Shown here one piece after another: positions 46,624 to 57,795 of a stretch of 64,000 nucleotides of DNA. The stretch lies in the NCBI GenBank assembly GCA_017979445.1, contig CM030711.1, positions 17,934,922-17,998,921 of the forward strand. Reading direction: 5' to 3'. Source of the DNA: Akebia trifoliata (Eukaryota; Streptophyta; Magnoliopsida; Ranunculales; Lardizabalaceae). Within the stretch, counting starts at the first letter, position 1, and each line of letters begins with the position of its first letter. The translations under genes and the position numbers were made by a program. The notes beneath the pieces are model-generated. The model was not told the origin of the DNA and ran no database searches. It saw only the letters and a list, made by a program, of their open reading frames with translations.

Positions 46624-49600
46624 ATGGCTGTCTCTTCCTTCAAATTCACTCCAGAAACCGAGGATTCAGATGAAGAAGAAAAGGTAATCAGAACCCAAGG
46701 CCTGGAAAAACGGATTCTCCAACAAGGCAGTTCATGGAAAACTCCATTTCCAGGCGATGAAGTCGAAGGTATGAATGCTCTTTCTCTCTCTCTCTCTCTC
46801 TACTATATTCTTATCTAAGTCTGCTCTCTCTGTCTGTCCCTTTTTCTGTTTTTTCTTCTAATACCCGTTCTTTAATCCTACAATTTGCAATTTGCAGTCC
46901 ATTACAGCGGTCAAATCGAGGGAGGACCGAATTTCGATTCAAGTTGGGAAAGAGGTACCCCATTCAGATTCAAATTAGGCCAGAGTAAGTTTGTCCAATT
47001 CAAATCTTCACTGCGTTATTTAATTTCAATTTCTAACCCATACATTAATGCAAGTTTCATTTCTTTCTATCTTCGAAAATTCAAATTTGATAAAGTAGAC
47101 ATATGGATTTCAGGTGAAGTTATCAAAGGATGGGATGAAGGAATTGCGACCATGAAAAAGGGAGAGAGGGCTATCTTTATAATTCCTCCAGAATTGGCTT
47201 ACGGAGAAGTGGGTTCTCCACCGATGATTCCTCCCAATTCAACACTCATCTTCGATGTAGAGATGCTTTCGTGGCACACCATTAGGGATCTGTCTGGTGA
47301 TGGAGGAATATTGAAGAAGATACTAAGGGAGGGTGAAGGATGGGCTACTCCAAAAGATGCCGATGAAGTGTTAGGTAATTTTGTTACTCGTTTTCGAGTT
47401 CTATTTTCTTTTGAATTGTTTATAAGAAGGTGCATTGGTTTCGCTGAGGCCATTTAGTTGGATTTTATGATTTATACCCTGCTAAAAAAATCATCAAAGC
47501 AATGGAAGATAAAATAAGAAAGAGAGTAAGAGTTATTAAGCATAGGAAATTAATAGTATTCCACACTTGTTCATTGTAGTTAAATACGATGCGAAGCATG
47601 AGAATGGAACAATTTTATCCAACTCAGATGCAGGTGTGGAATTTTATATCAATGATGGTAAGTTAATCGTTTGTATATGGTGCAATTTACCAAATTTGTG
47701 TACGCCAAGGTATGATCGCCTTATAAACAGTCTTATGTTGTTCCAAAGGTTTACTTCATTCACTAAATCCTTTTTAATTAAGTCGAGCAGGTTATCTATG
47801 TCCTGCCATCAGTAAAGCTGTTAAGACAATGAGGAAAGGCGAGAAAGCAGAGTTGTTGGTGAAGTTTTCATGTGAGTTAAAATCATCCTAAGGTCCCAAC
47901 TCCAATTTTTTTTTCAGGAAAACAATGCCCAACGACTCATAAACACACTACACAACGTTAGAACCCTGAGTTCACAGGACCAGTAATCAATTTCCATCAT
48001 TTGAAGTATGAATGAATGATTATTTCAGTGAGATCCTTGATGAATCTTAAGCATGCTGATGATGTTCAGATGGTATCGGACTAAATGCAAATGAAGCAAA
48101 TCCAAGTTTAAATATTGATCTAGAGCTGGTATCGTGGAAGACTGTCATTGATATAACAGAGGACAAGAGAGTAACAAAGAAGGTAATAAGAGAAGGTGAA
48201 GGTTATGATCATCCCAACGAAGGATCCACAGTGAAAGGTATCCCTGACTAAGTTTTCCTATTAAATCCATGAAAAATCATCATGGAATTTTAATGATCTT
48301 TCAACCTTTCTTTCCAAGTATGAAGCTATTAGCATCTAAGCCATGTCAAACCCACGGTTTCAGTGAAATACATATGTAAACTTGAAGATGGAACAGTTTT
48401 TGAGAGGAAAGGGTCTGATGAAGACCCTTATGAGTTTGTGTGTTTTGAAGGTACCAAGCATTTCTTTCTGTGAAGAATTTTAAATTAGGCAAAAATATAT
48501 TCCCATTATATCTCACATACTGACTTGAGATTTGTTTCACTTGTTCTATTGCAGAAAATATTCACGAGGGTTTAATCAGGGCAATCATGACCATGAGAAA
48601 AGGTGAAAGATCACACGTTATCATCTGCTCTGACTATGGGTTTGACAATGTAATCTCAGGAGCGCTTCCTGCAAAAGCAACACTTCTTTATGATGTGGAA
48701 ATAATTAGCTTTAATAAGGTATTTTCTTTTATTCAAACTTACGCCTTTATTCGTAAATCCCAAAGTTTTGCATTTGCGATCTTTAATTCAAATACTTTAG
48801 CTATTTTAGCTATGGTTCTAATCATCGTTCCCCTTTGCTGTGTTTTCCAAATAAATTTCTCTTTTCTTTAAAAAAAATTTCCTTCTTTTTATGATCTTAA
48901 AACGTGGGTTTCAAATTTTAGTATCAGTGTTTTGCTTATCCATGCGATTTTATTCATGTTGTGTGATATTATACACTTAAGTGCTCTTGTTTGAATATTT
49001 GTTTTATGTAAAGGAAAAGCCATATTGGAAAATGGAAACATTAGAGAAAATAGAGGCCTGTGAGAGAAAGAAAGATGAAGGAAATAAACTGTTCAAGGCA
49101 GGGAAGTTTTGGTGTGCCTCCAAGAAATATGAGAAGGAAAGTTATTTATGATAAAATATAGTTTCAGAAAAAAGTTATGAAAATGTTTCACTCTTGCAAG
49201 CTAAACAAGTCATTCATGCTACATATTGCAGGCTTCTAAATGTGTTGAGTTCGACCACTCTTTCACTGATGAAGAACGGACTCAAGCAAATGTATTAAGC
49301 ATCTCATGTAATTTAAACAATGCAGCTTGTAATCTTAGACTTGGGGAGTATGTCGAAGCTGCAAGATTGTGTTCAAAGGTTTAATCCCTTGTATCCTAAC
49401 TCCATCCTACCTTGATGTTGTATTATAATTAAGTTTATCCAAATCTTCTTGTCAATATTTCTCTGTAGGTCCTGGAACTTGATCCATTTAATGTTAAGGC
49501 TCTGTATAGAAGATCACAGTCGTACTTAAAAACATCAGAGTTAGAAAAAGCTGAGGTTGACATCAAGAGAGCTCTTACAATTCATCCAAATAACAGGTTT

Positions 49601-49880
49601 GTATGTGTGATGAACTAATAGCCCAATAATGTCAAGTTATGTTCGATTTCACACTGACACTCCTATTAAATAACCATGATTATGGTTGATTCTTACTAGA
49701 TGTTTAGTCATACTTAATGTTGTTCCTATTTCTTCAATTGAATTTTTCCGGATTCTTTGAATCAACAGAGACGTGAAGGTCGAGTACAACAAATTGAAAG
49801 AGATGCAAAAGAAATATGCTAAGTGTCAAGCTGAGATTTACAGCACCATGTTTTCAAAGATAGGTCGGCTTGAGATTTGA
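46624..49880 (+). CDS. FKBP-type peptidyl-prolyl isomerase with TPR domain (ROF/FKBP62-like, '70 kDa PPIase')
   Basis: Twelve exons: 46624-46768, 46898-46984, 47114-47374, 47580-47657, 47791-47871, 48070-48237, 48364-48450, 48555-48718, 49014-49136, 49232-49378, 49469-49596, 49769-49880 (1,581 nt, 526 codons). Order: FKBP domain 1 (about 42-138: [46 protein letters not shown]), which keeps nearly all rotamase pocket residues; domain 2 (about 155-250), shortened and degenerate; domain 3 (about 270-360), degenerate; TPR region (about 372-490: [41 protein letters not shown]), the Hsp90-binding type; and a basic C-tail (FSKIGRLEI). It matches Arabidopsis ROF1/FKBP62 along its length but has a shorter N-terminus. 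ROF proteins are cytosolic/nuclear co-chaperones in heat responses. All introns are GT-AG except intron 9, which begins GA (49137). Read with that donor the frame is open; with the nearest GT (49141) it stops within three codons. Confidence 0.88.
46781..46802. repeat. (TC)n microsatellite in intron 1 of the FKBP gene
   Basis: A run of about ten TC units just downstream of the donor. It may also act as a pyrimidine-rich intronic tract. Confidence 0.8.
49137..49231 (+). other. Intron 9 of the FKBP gene with non-canonical GA donor
   Basis: The exon ends ...TATGAGAAG and the intron starts GAAAGT. Changing one base gives the consensus GTAAGT. The acceptor is a normal TTGCAG. Conserved protein on both sides (KKYEK then [16 protein letters not shown], against KRYEKAVKFIEYDTSFSEEEK in Arabidopsis) fixes the junction. 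Confidence 0.8.
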
Positions 49881-50075
49881 AGGGAAGGTATCACTCTCTA
49901 TGCTGGAAAGAATTGATTAGAGTGATCATTGTCTATTACTTTAGTTTGTTTTTGGGCATGATTGTAATGCCCTGCCCGAGTTCACTGTATGCATCCCAAG
50001 GATCCCATGAATGTCTCGGGGACCACTAATTAAATTTTTAAATGGAATCACTTATAATTGTGCATTGGTTCTATA

Positions 50076-50826
50076 CATGGTTTAAAGTATCGTTTCGTTT
50101 TGGCCGAAACATTTTGGTTTTTTCAAGTTTCTGAAATGAAACACCAGTGGAAACGAAATAATCTATGGAACATTGATTTTTCTATTCAAAACTTTCAATT
50201 TCTCTTCTACTTCTAAGAGATCCATAAGAAAGGAAGTTGAGAAATACAGATGAAAGAATACAGATCTGAGAGAGAGAGAGATCCAGATATGAGACGGAAA
50301 CCTTATTACCTTGTCGCCATTGCCATTGCCATTGCCATTGCCATCGCCGGAGTTCGAGGTTGGTTACTCGATTTTCCCTGCTTCGGATACGGATTTGTTT
50401 TAATGAATTGCACTTGACCACAGTCAACACTCAAAGACTCTTGGATTTAGGAAACCCCCCTTCAATTTTAGGTAATATGTGAGAAGCCCATTTAGGTAAT
50501 ATCTGTTTTTGTCGTGTTGGTATCAATTGCCCTTGACCACAATCAGATCTGAAAGACTTTTGGATTTAATAGAAACCTCCTCAATTTTAGGTACTACATG
50601 TGAAACCCATTTAATATCAAACTAATCTTTAGATAATATGTGATAAATCCCTGTATTTTTAAACTAATGACATGTCCCTTAACCCGGGTCTCTTCTAAAA
50701 GACCCATTTTAATGTTTTGAATGCATCATTTGTTTCAGTAATGTTTCAGAATGGTTAGTAAATGTTTCAATATCATTTCTATTTTTTAGAAATTCAAAAC
50801 ATTGATACGAAACGATAATTTAAACC
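50076..50826. mobile_element. MULE/MITE-like element with terminal inverted repeats
   Basis: Left end GGTTTAAAGTATCGTTTCG (50079-50097) and right end CGAAACGATAATTTAAACC (50808-50826) are inverted repeats with one mismatch. Flanks TTGGTTCTATA (50065-50075) and TTGGTGCTATA (50827-50837) differ at one base and could be a 9-11 bp target duplication, as for Mutator-like elements. No transposase. Confidence 0.5.
50314..50346. repeat. (CCATTG)n microsatellite
   Basis: About five units of ccattg followed by ccatcg, inside the MULE-like element. A minus-strand frame reading repeated WQ here is a by-product. Confidence 0.85.
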
Positions 50827-53420
50827 TTGGTGCTATATATTCTTGGGAAGCGATTCTACTTCAAAAGATGGCATACATACATTGTTTTATAATTACATAT
50901 AAAAAAACAAATGTGTTCTGATTTCCTAAACTTAGAAATAATAAATTACATTGGAGGTTGGTCATGGGTGACCTCCTCCTCAATGAACTTCTCACTCTTC
51001 TTCAAAATGTAACCTGCAATCTAGAGTGTGGAGGGTAGGAGTGAGTAACAACAAGTAGTAATGAGCGAGATGCAAATTGTTGAGTAGTAAAAATATTTTA
51101 TAATCATACTAAGCATGTGGCTACGATAAATAGTGGAAGGCACAATCCTCACTTCCAATCATGAAAACTGTCATTTTGAAGTTTAAAATATTAATTCAGA
51201 CAACGTTGGAGGATAATACAAATAAAAAAAACTGTTTTCTAGTTTTTAGAAAACTAACTAAAATGGGCTCAATATAGTGCGATTTGGATTTTTCATTTTC
51301 AAAGGCTTCTTTGTAATTTAAAATATTAAAAAATTAGCTCTAAAACTTTTAGGAGATCAACTAAAGTGGGCACCGCTTCAATGTTACATTGTAAGGGCAG
51401 TTTAATGTTTGAGTTAGATGGTTTTGAAGATAGCATAAATATAAATGAAAAGTTCAGTTCTGAAATTTTATTTTGAAAGTTAGCTAAAGTGAGTACATCC
51501 CTTTTGTAATTTAAAAATATTGAAAGATGTTTAGAAAATAAAATGATAAACAGGGTTAGTTTGTAATTTTTAGAAAATTTATTGAAGTGGCTACAGGCTT
51601 ATGTGATTGAAAATTTTCATTATGAGTGACTTTTTAATAATTTAAATTTAAGTAAGTGGTCCAATATAACATAAGACAGAAGTTAATTTTAGAAATTATA
51701 AAACTAACTAGAGCTAGTTGTCTAATTGCTTAGAATAAAAAAAGGGAGTGCACATAGTATTTATGCGTAAACAATGGATCGATTTTCGAGATAACATAAA
51801 CAATAAGTTATGGGATTGAAATTTTATACATTTTGATGAACAAAACATTAAAGCAATCTAATTTTATTTAACATTTATTATTTTGTGAAAATCTGAGAAT
51901 AACATAGATAGCATACACACGGCCCGGGTGCTCCCCATAAGGGTCCCATCAGTGAACCACGACCTGGGCAGTTCCTGTGAGATACTTCAGTGATCCAAGG
52001 TCCTGGACATTTTTCTCTTTAGGGCCCTTCTTGCAATTCTTGTAGTGGGTCGTTCTTAGTGTCTTCCTAAATTATTCCAATCTAAAATCCTAGGTGTGGT
52101 TCACCCAAGCCCATCCGGGTCCTAGGGTTCAGATTCAACATTTCCGATCATACCAATCCTTAGATCCTATAAGTGTATCGACTCTTTCAAGATAATCCCA
52201 ACTAATGAGCTTAAAGTGTTCGAACCTCAAGCACGCTTAGAAGTGATTCTCCAAGGGTATTCCAATCAATAGGCTTAGGTAACCTTGCAAGCTAATTATC
52301 TAAACCTCTAGGCCTCGGTGTACCACTTATCTCAACTTCCATAGATCTAAGTGTTAGTTTTACAAAACCTCTAGGTCTAAGAGGGGTCTTCCAATCCATC
52401 CACAACTCTACAAGTACATTTCTCAACCATATATCTAAGTGTGATTTCTAAACTTACCAACTCCCTAGGTCTATGTGTTAATCCCGCCAAGTGTTAGTTC
52501 CCCCGAGTTACTACAAAATATCTTTTTGATGCGAGGAGGGAGAAAAGCTTTTCAGCCCGTTACTTCATGTCCGTTTTGTGAAGGATCATCCAACCCATCT
52601 CATTAGATTTCTTAGGAAATCCTAAGAGAATTTAGATCGACAAATCCACATCAATTTTAGGTTTGTTAGAACATTCGAAGGTCCGACCTTACTCCATTCA
52701 TGGATTACCTTAGACCATCATACTTTTCGTAGTTCCGATCTCTTAAAGATCTTTGAATATCTCTTGAAGATCCAATTTAGGTCATTTTTGTTTCGTAGTT
52801 CCAAATCTCTTAAAGATCCTCAACCTCTCAAAAGTCACCTTAGACCGTAGTTTCAGATCTCTTAAAGATATTTTAACCTCTTAAAAGCCACTGTAGATAC
52901 GTGGGCTTCAAAATGTTTTGGAAGTTTGAACTCATCTACTTGAGTTTTAAAGTTGCCTCCGTTTAATTAAGGTGTGAATGGGTCGGGCAACATAAATGAG
53001 TTTTAAAATTATTTTTCCTTATTTATAATTACTAACATATCCAAAGGATATATGGGCATTTAGTCTACCTAAAGATTCAAATGTAAGCGAGTTAAGTTGG
53101 GGGACAAGGAAGGTGTTCAATACTTTATTCCTCGCATCCAAAGATGATTACCAAAATAACCATTAAATGAAATTTTAAAAATATTTTTTTGCCTTTTTAA
53201 GGAGTAAAAGGGATAATATGAGTTAAGAGATCAACGAACTATAGTTCGGTTTACGAAGTAGAGAAATCAAGATGAAGAGTAGGCCATATCCAAAGTGTAT
53301 AGTTGCTGTTTTTTTTGTGAGCATAGTACTTTGATGAGAATCTACTTGGATTTCATTATTAGGAGTCCCACAACTTCAAATCTAGCTTATGTGCTCCCTT
53401 GGGAGCTTTTCTCTATTGAT

Positions 53421-53706
53421 TTTGTAGACACCCCAATTTGAACGGGCCCTCACTCGAAAGGGCCCAAAAACAATAATCTTTCAATAAATTTGCCAACGGG
53501 CCTCGATGGCCCGAATCATCGAAATATGATATTTTTGCCAAAACCAAAGCCTTTAACACCTCTCAATGGGTTAGTAGGTCTACCAAAAGGATTCGGCATA
53601 CTCCCATCTACACCGCTCCATTCGAAATACCGACTTTCCAACAAAATAGGCCAACAGGCCTCTAAGGCCCAAAAAGTTAAAAAAGTGGTAATTCAATTGA
53701 ATCGAG
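53421..53706 (+). mobile_element. Possible Tat-type LTR start
   Basis: TGTAGACACCCCAATTTGAA at 53421 is the usual first sequence of Tat/Ogre LTRs (compare TGTAGACACCCC at the end of LTR B). The rest is unfamiliar and is cut by a CACTA end at 53707. An 87-codon frame in this stretch is not recognised as a protein. Confidence 0.35.
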
Positions 53707-53913
53707 CACTACAACAAATATGGAAATTAGAAATGGTTTATAATCGTTCCTAAACCTATATGAAACAGTTTGTAGACCGTCTCTAATTGATGCGTCGTTA
53801 ATGAGTTTAGACAGCTGGAAGCCGTTCTAGATTTCAGGATTTGGAACGGTTACAAACGGTTCCCGATCTTAGAATTTAGAACCGCTTAAAACTGTTCCAA
53901 CTCTAAAAGCATT
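53707..53913 (+). mobile_element. CACTA (En/Spm) transposon terminus
   Basis: CACTACAACAAATATGGAA at 53707 is the canonical CACTA end. It is followed by subterminal motifs in both orientations (ggaacggttacaaacggttcc, aaccgcttaaaactgttcc). The opposite end (TTGTAGTG) was not found in the next 6.6 kb. Confidence 0.65.
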
Positions 53914-54050
53914 ACCACAAAAAAAAAAATAACACCTTAGACATCGATTTAAAATCCGATGTCGATAAGACTCATGTGTCTAGATTGAGACTTTAGACAT
54001 CGGTTACAAACCGATATCGAAAATAGCCATAAACCGATATCTAAACTTAA
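53914..54050 (+). mobile_element. Second, mutated CACTA-like terminus
   Basis: ACCACAAAAAAAAAAATAAC is followed by repeated tagacatcg-gtt-aaaccgatatc inverted motifs, the subterminal pattern (TTTAGACATCGG...) of another plant CACTA family. It is nested in or next to the terminus at 53707. Confidence 0.5.
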
Positions 54051-57000
54051 AAAAAAAAAATTAATTTTTGAATTGTTTTTTCTACGTGCCTATTAACCGT
54101 AGTCAAAATAAAGAACATTGAGGTTCTCTATCACATTTATTTATACACAAAAAGAGTCATAATTTACAAAATTACTAAATACTTCACCATCGAAATTACA
54201 AAATGTCGTATAATACTACAAACAAACCGCAATTGTCCCTCATTTGGAGATCCACTGCCACCAGGGCTGTCATTCCCAAGTACTTCACCATTGGTTAGCT
54301 ATACAATTGCTTGTCCCTTACGCATATAACCAGATCTACTCATTGGGAAACGTTTGGGATTGGAAACCTTAAGAAAAGAAAGCACAACAACAATGTCAGA
54401 AGAAAACCTAAAACACTATGAAATTGCAATAACTATGAAGCCAATGCCACTTATCAAGATTGATAAGTATAACTAACAAGACCATTCAATGACAGATGTT
54501 TTCCACCATAAAATTAACTTGCATGTTAGAAATCCCCATTATTACCAAAATCACACTAAAATATGAAACAAAACCTCAAGAAACTAAAGGACTACTCAAA
54601 TTTCATGAATAAAAGGACAAGATAATTGCTACTTCATACCGAATCTGCAGTAGCTTGTAAATAGAAAATCTTTCTGCATTAAAACCCATCAAAGTGAGTT
54701 GCCTTGGAAATAGAAAATCCATCTCCAAGTACATCCTTCTTGGAGTACCCCTTAAAAGAAGACCAACAAAACTAATCAAAGTGGACAATGGTGTGTTTAA
54801 CTTTATTCATTAGGTTTAAATATAATATTTAACACACCCCATACAGCTACCACATCTGCACACTTACATATCTACTCATTTATTAATATTTTACAGAGAT
54901 ATCTTTTGCTAATGACAAGGGTCCCCCACACATGTATGATTGAGATACCCACTAATGTCAGACATGGGTAGCTGTTGTATAAGACATAGACCAATCATTT
55001 TGGCGGCCTGGATATGCATGTTTGTTTATTTTAATGGAAGATTTAAAAAAATAAAATAAAAGGTGTTTATACAACCAATGGATGGTTCCTTCACTCCTAT
55101 TTCATAACAGAATGAGAATAAACCAGCAAATACACAAAATATAGAAGAACTAGTTTACATGGAGAAAGACTTCCCAAACATGAACATCCAAGTTCTGGGA
55201 AACAGCATGTCTATGTATAGAAAAAGAAAAAAGAAAGAGAGAAACGCACCAAATCCATCACCTATATTAAATGAGATGATAATACAATCAGATTCATTAT
55301 GCATTTGCTCAAATCCACCTCCTGGTCTTGCATTCCATCCAATGTTTTATTCTTGGAACATATACTATGGTTTATAACTACATACTTTATAAATTGTGTG
55401 AGATTAAAAATGCGACTTAGAGCCATCCTTGTAAGCTCATTTAATATCAATCAAATGAAATTAAAAAGCTAAAAAGAATTATATTATAGGATTATTGAAG
55501 AAACACCGTAGCTGGATGCTGTAACCAGTGCAGCCAGATGTCTTACATTCTTTTCCAGAAGCCTAAGAAGAAGCCATATCTTAAGACTATGGGTTGCAAT
55601 AAAAGAAGTAAATCGATTTAATAAATTTGATGATTAATTGTTAGTATATTAGCAGTCAGGCATAAGGCTTAAGACCTCATAAATGAAAAAGAATAAGAAA
55701 GGTATAAGCCTTAAGACCTCATAGATGAAAAATATCAAAATGGTCACTTACCACATCTTGTTCCCCCAAATTAGCCAAGGATGTTGATTTCAAGCTTGTG
55801 TCTGCCTTCTCCCTGACTGATTAAAATATAGTTAAGTGAAAAATAACACAATTTCTCATCACCCAAATGAAAAAAGAAAAGACCAAGATAAACAGTAACA
55901 ACAATAAACATTAACATCTATTTTTCATTAAATCAGCTATGCTATATATAATGAGTATGCTAATTAGTTATACATGCTATTGAATTGCTTCCAAGAAAAT
56001 AATATACTAAGAGTTGCAAGAACTTGAGCAAACTTGGGCCTCTACCTTAAATCTAGTACAAACTTGGGCCTTTATCTTAAATCTGGTAAACAAGATCATC
56101 AATCTAAACTATCATACCCATAACCACCTCCTGGATTTGATTAATCAGAAAATAAAACCTATAAGACATTCTCAGTGACTACTTTTGCTCACCCTATAGA
56201 CTCATAAAAAATGTTCTAGAAGGAGTCAAATTCATCAAATAGGATCTTCAATCCATGTGACTTTTCGGGCACTCGCAATAAAGTAAGAAGCCCAATGTTC
56301 GACGACCCCTAATCCATGGCCATTTAAACCATATATATTCATCAAACCGTTACTCCAAATATTTGGGGCCAGCTGAGCAATCCATGTCTCCACATTCAAT
56401 TTTAACTGAAGTTATGTTTTTTATTAAATCAAGTGTCTTCATATCTCCTCTCACTACCTTGATCCATATCCATCTAGTCTTCATCTCACTCTTATAATCA
56501 TCAATTTATATGATTCTGTCTTATTGGTCTACAATTCACAAATGCATCTAAACACATGTATATTAACAATACTAGAGTATAGTAGCTTCAATTCTACAAA
56601 ATTTCCTCTGACAAAGAAATATGAAGTTTAAACAAGATCAAATTGATATACTGAACACATTAAAAACATATTCAAATGAAACAAATGCATGATCATCAAT
56701 GCTGATTTTCCACACACACAGCAAAAAATATAAATAATCAATAATGAAGTTGAAGGATACATTTCTCGAAATCTTTTTTATCGGCCAAACTTAGCTTCTT
56801 ATGGGATTGGGAACAACTATATTCAAGTTCAACTTCTTCGACAACTACATGCTTTATATAACTATCTAATCTCCAACAAATTCTAAATTGGCAGATTGAG
56901 AAACACTACAAACTTTTATCAAATAAAGAATTTGTTTCTTGTTCCATCAAGAACACATAGGGCCTGTTTGTATGCCCCCCAAAAAAATTAGAAAAAGAAA

Positions 57001-57360
57001 AAACAGAGAGAGAGAGAGAGCATTACGTCTCAAACGCCCAAAACCGGTCTCATTCTACAAAATCCGTCAATGTTTCCTTTAATATTAAGTCCGTTAAGCG
57101 ATCTCCCAATGCAAAGAAAATTGCGTTTGCAGATCGAAGGGTTCATATATGTCTTGTATTAGAGAAACGTATGTGAACCGTTGGATCACATATCCTCCTC
57201 TCTAAAATGTATCTGAATATCCTCTTCTTTAAAATGTTCTCTATTTTCTTCCGATGGAAATGTTATAGATATAGTTGTGCTTTCTAGAGTCTGATGATGT
57301 AGCAGTCAAAATATATGTCATCTGTTATATACTTTCAAGGTGAATTTGAAGAACCGGGAA
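54051..57360. other. Unassigned sequence between CACTA ends and the gene-fragment mosaic
   Basis: No family recognised. Possible minus-strand exons with splice-like borders: 54245-54370 (SNPKRFPMSRSGYMRKGQAIV, then stop) and 55760-55825 (VREKADTSLKSTSLANLGEQDV before a GTAAGT). A GGGCCTGTTTG motif at about 56960, typical of MITE or hAT ends, and a (GA)n run at 57003-57021 are also present. These may be more captured exons or CACTA internal sequence. Confidence 0.35.
57003..57021. repeat. (GA)n microsatellite
   Basis: gagagagagagagagag run in otherwise unassigned DNA. Confidence 0.8.
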
Positions 57361-57367
57361 AGCTTAC

Positions 57368-57508
57368 CTTTGCAGATACAGGGGGATTAAAAAGCTTTTG
57401 TTCAAAAGCATTGGAATCCCACTTTAGAGAGAACTCCTTGGCAATCTCTCGCATTAACTGCAGCTTCTTATCCTTTGTAGGAGGCTTCGATGCTAACTTT
57501 TCAACAAA
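57368..57508 (-). pseudogene. IST1-like gene fragment (single exon)
   Basis: Minus-strand exon with TAG acceptor and GTAAGC donor encoding FVEKLASKPPTKDKKLQL, then MREIAKEFSLKWDSNAFEQKLFNPP. The pattern KLxLMxEIAxEFxxxWD fits the C-terminal part of the IST1 (regulator of Vps4/ESCRT-III) domain. Neither the N-terminal helices nor the downstream region of such a protein is found next to it. It sits with fragments of unrelated genes, so it is a captured piece. Could be another helical protein; the family call is moderate. Confidence 0.55.
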
Positions 57509-57795
57509 CTACTCACAAGAAATTAAGTGGGCTAGTTGTAGAATCAAGTTATAAAGAAACATGAATGTTTCATTGAAATTGGACATTATAGACTATCACC
57601 TCCGGATTCACAAATGATTCCAGAGAATTCCCGTATCTCGTTTATTCCAACTATACATCATATTTTCTATAGTAGCACACATGCAATAGCAGCCAACATC
57701 AAGTACACGATACATAAAAAGTGAACTTAGATTAGTTATACTCGTATGCTTGAAACCAAACTCACACACACAAAAGACCCACAACCTCACTTTAC

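Larger units (their letters stand above)
49973..53000. mobile_element. Degraded LTR-like sequence downstream of the FKBP gene
   Basis: TGTAATGCCCTGCCCGAG at 49973 resembles the plus-strand start of the inverted LTRs at 23704 (TGTGGCGCCCCGCCGAA). Further on, ggagggtaggagtgagtaac near 51030 parallels the gaaagggtgagtaacaatgg of those LTRs. Overall similarity is too weak to fix the right end. The stretch is interrupted at 50076-50826 by another insertion. No gene in it. Confidence 0.35.

Noticed and set aside
50182..50430. 82-codon minus-strand frame with repeated WQ
   Set aside because: Produced by the (CCATTG)n microsatellite. No other coding evidence.
53490..53753. 87-codon frame across the CACTA boundary
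   Set aside because: The frame runs through the CACTA terminus at 53707 and has no recognisable family. Probably LTR sequence.
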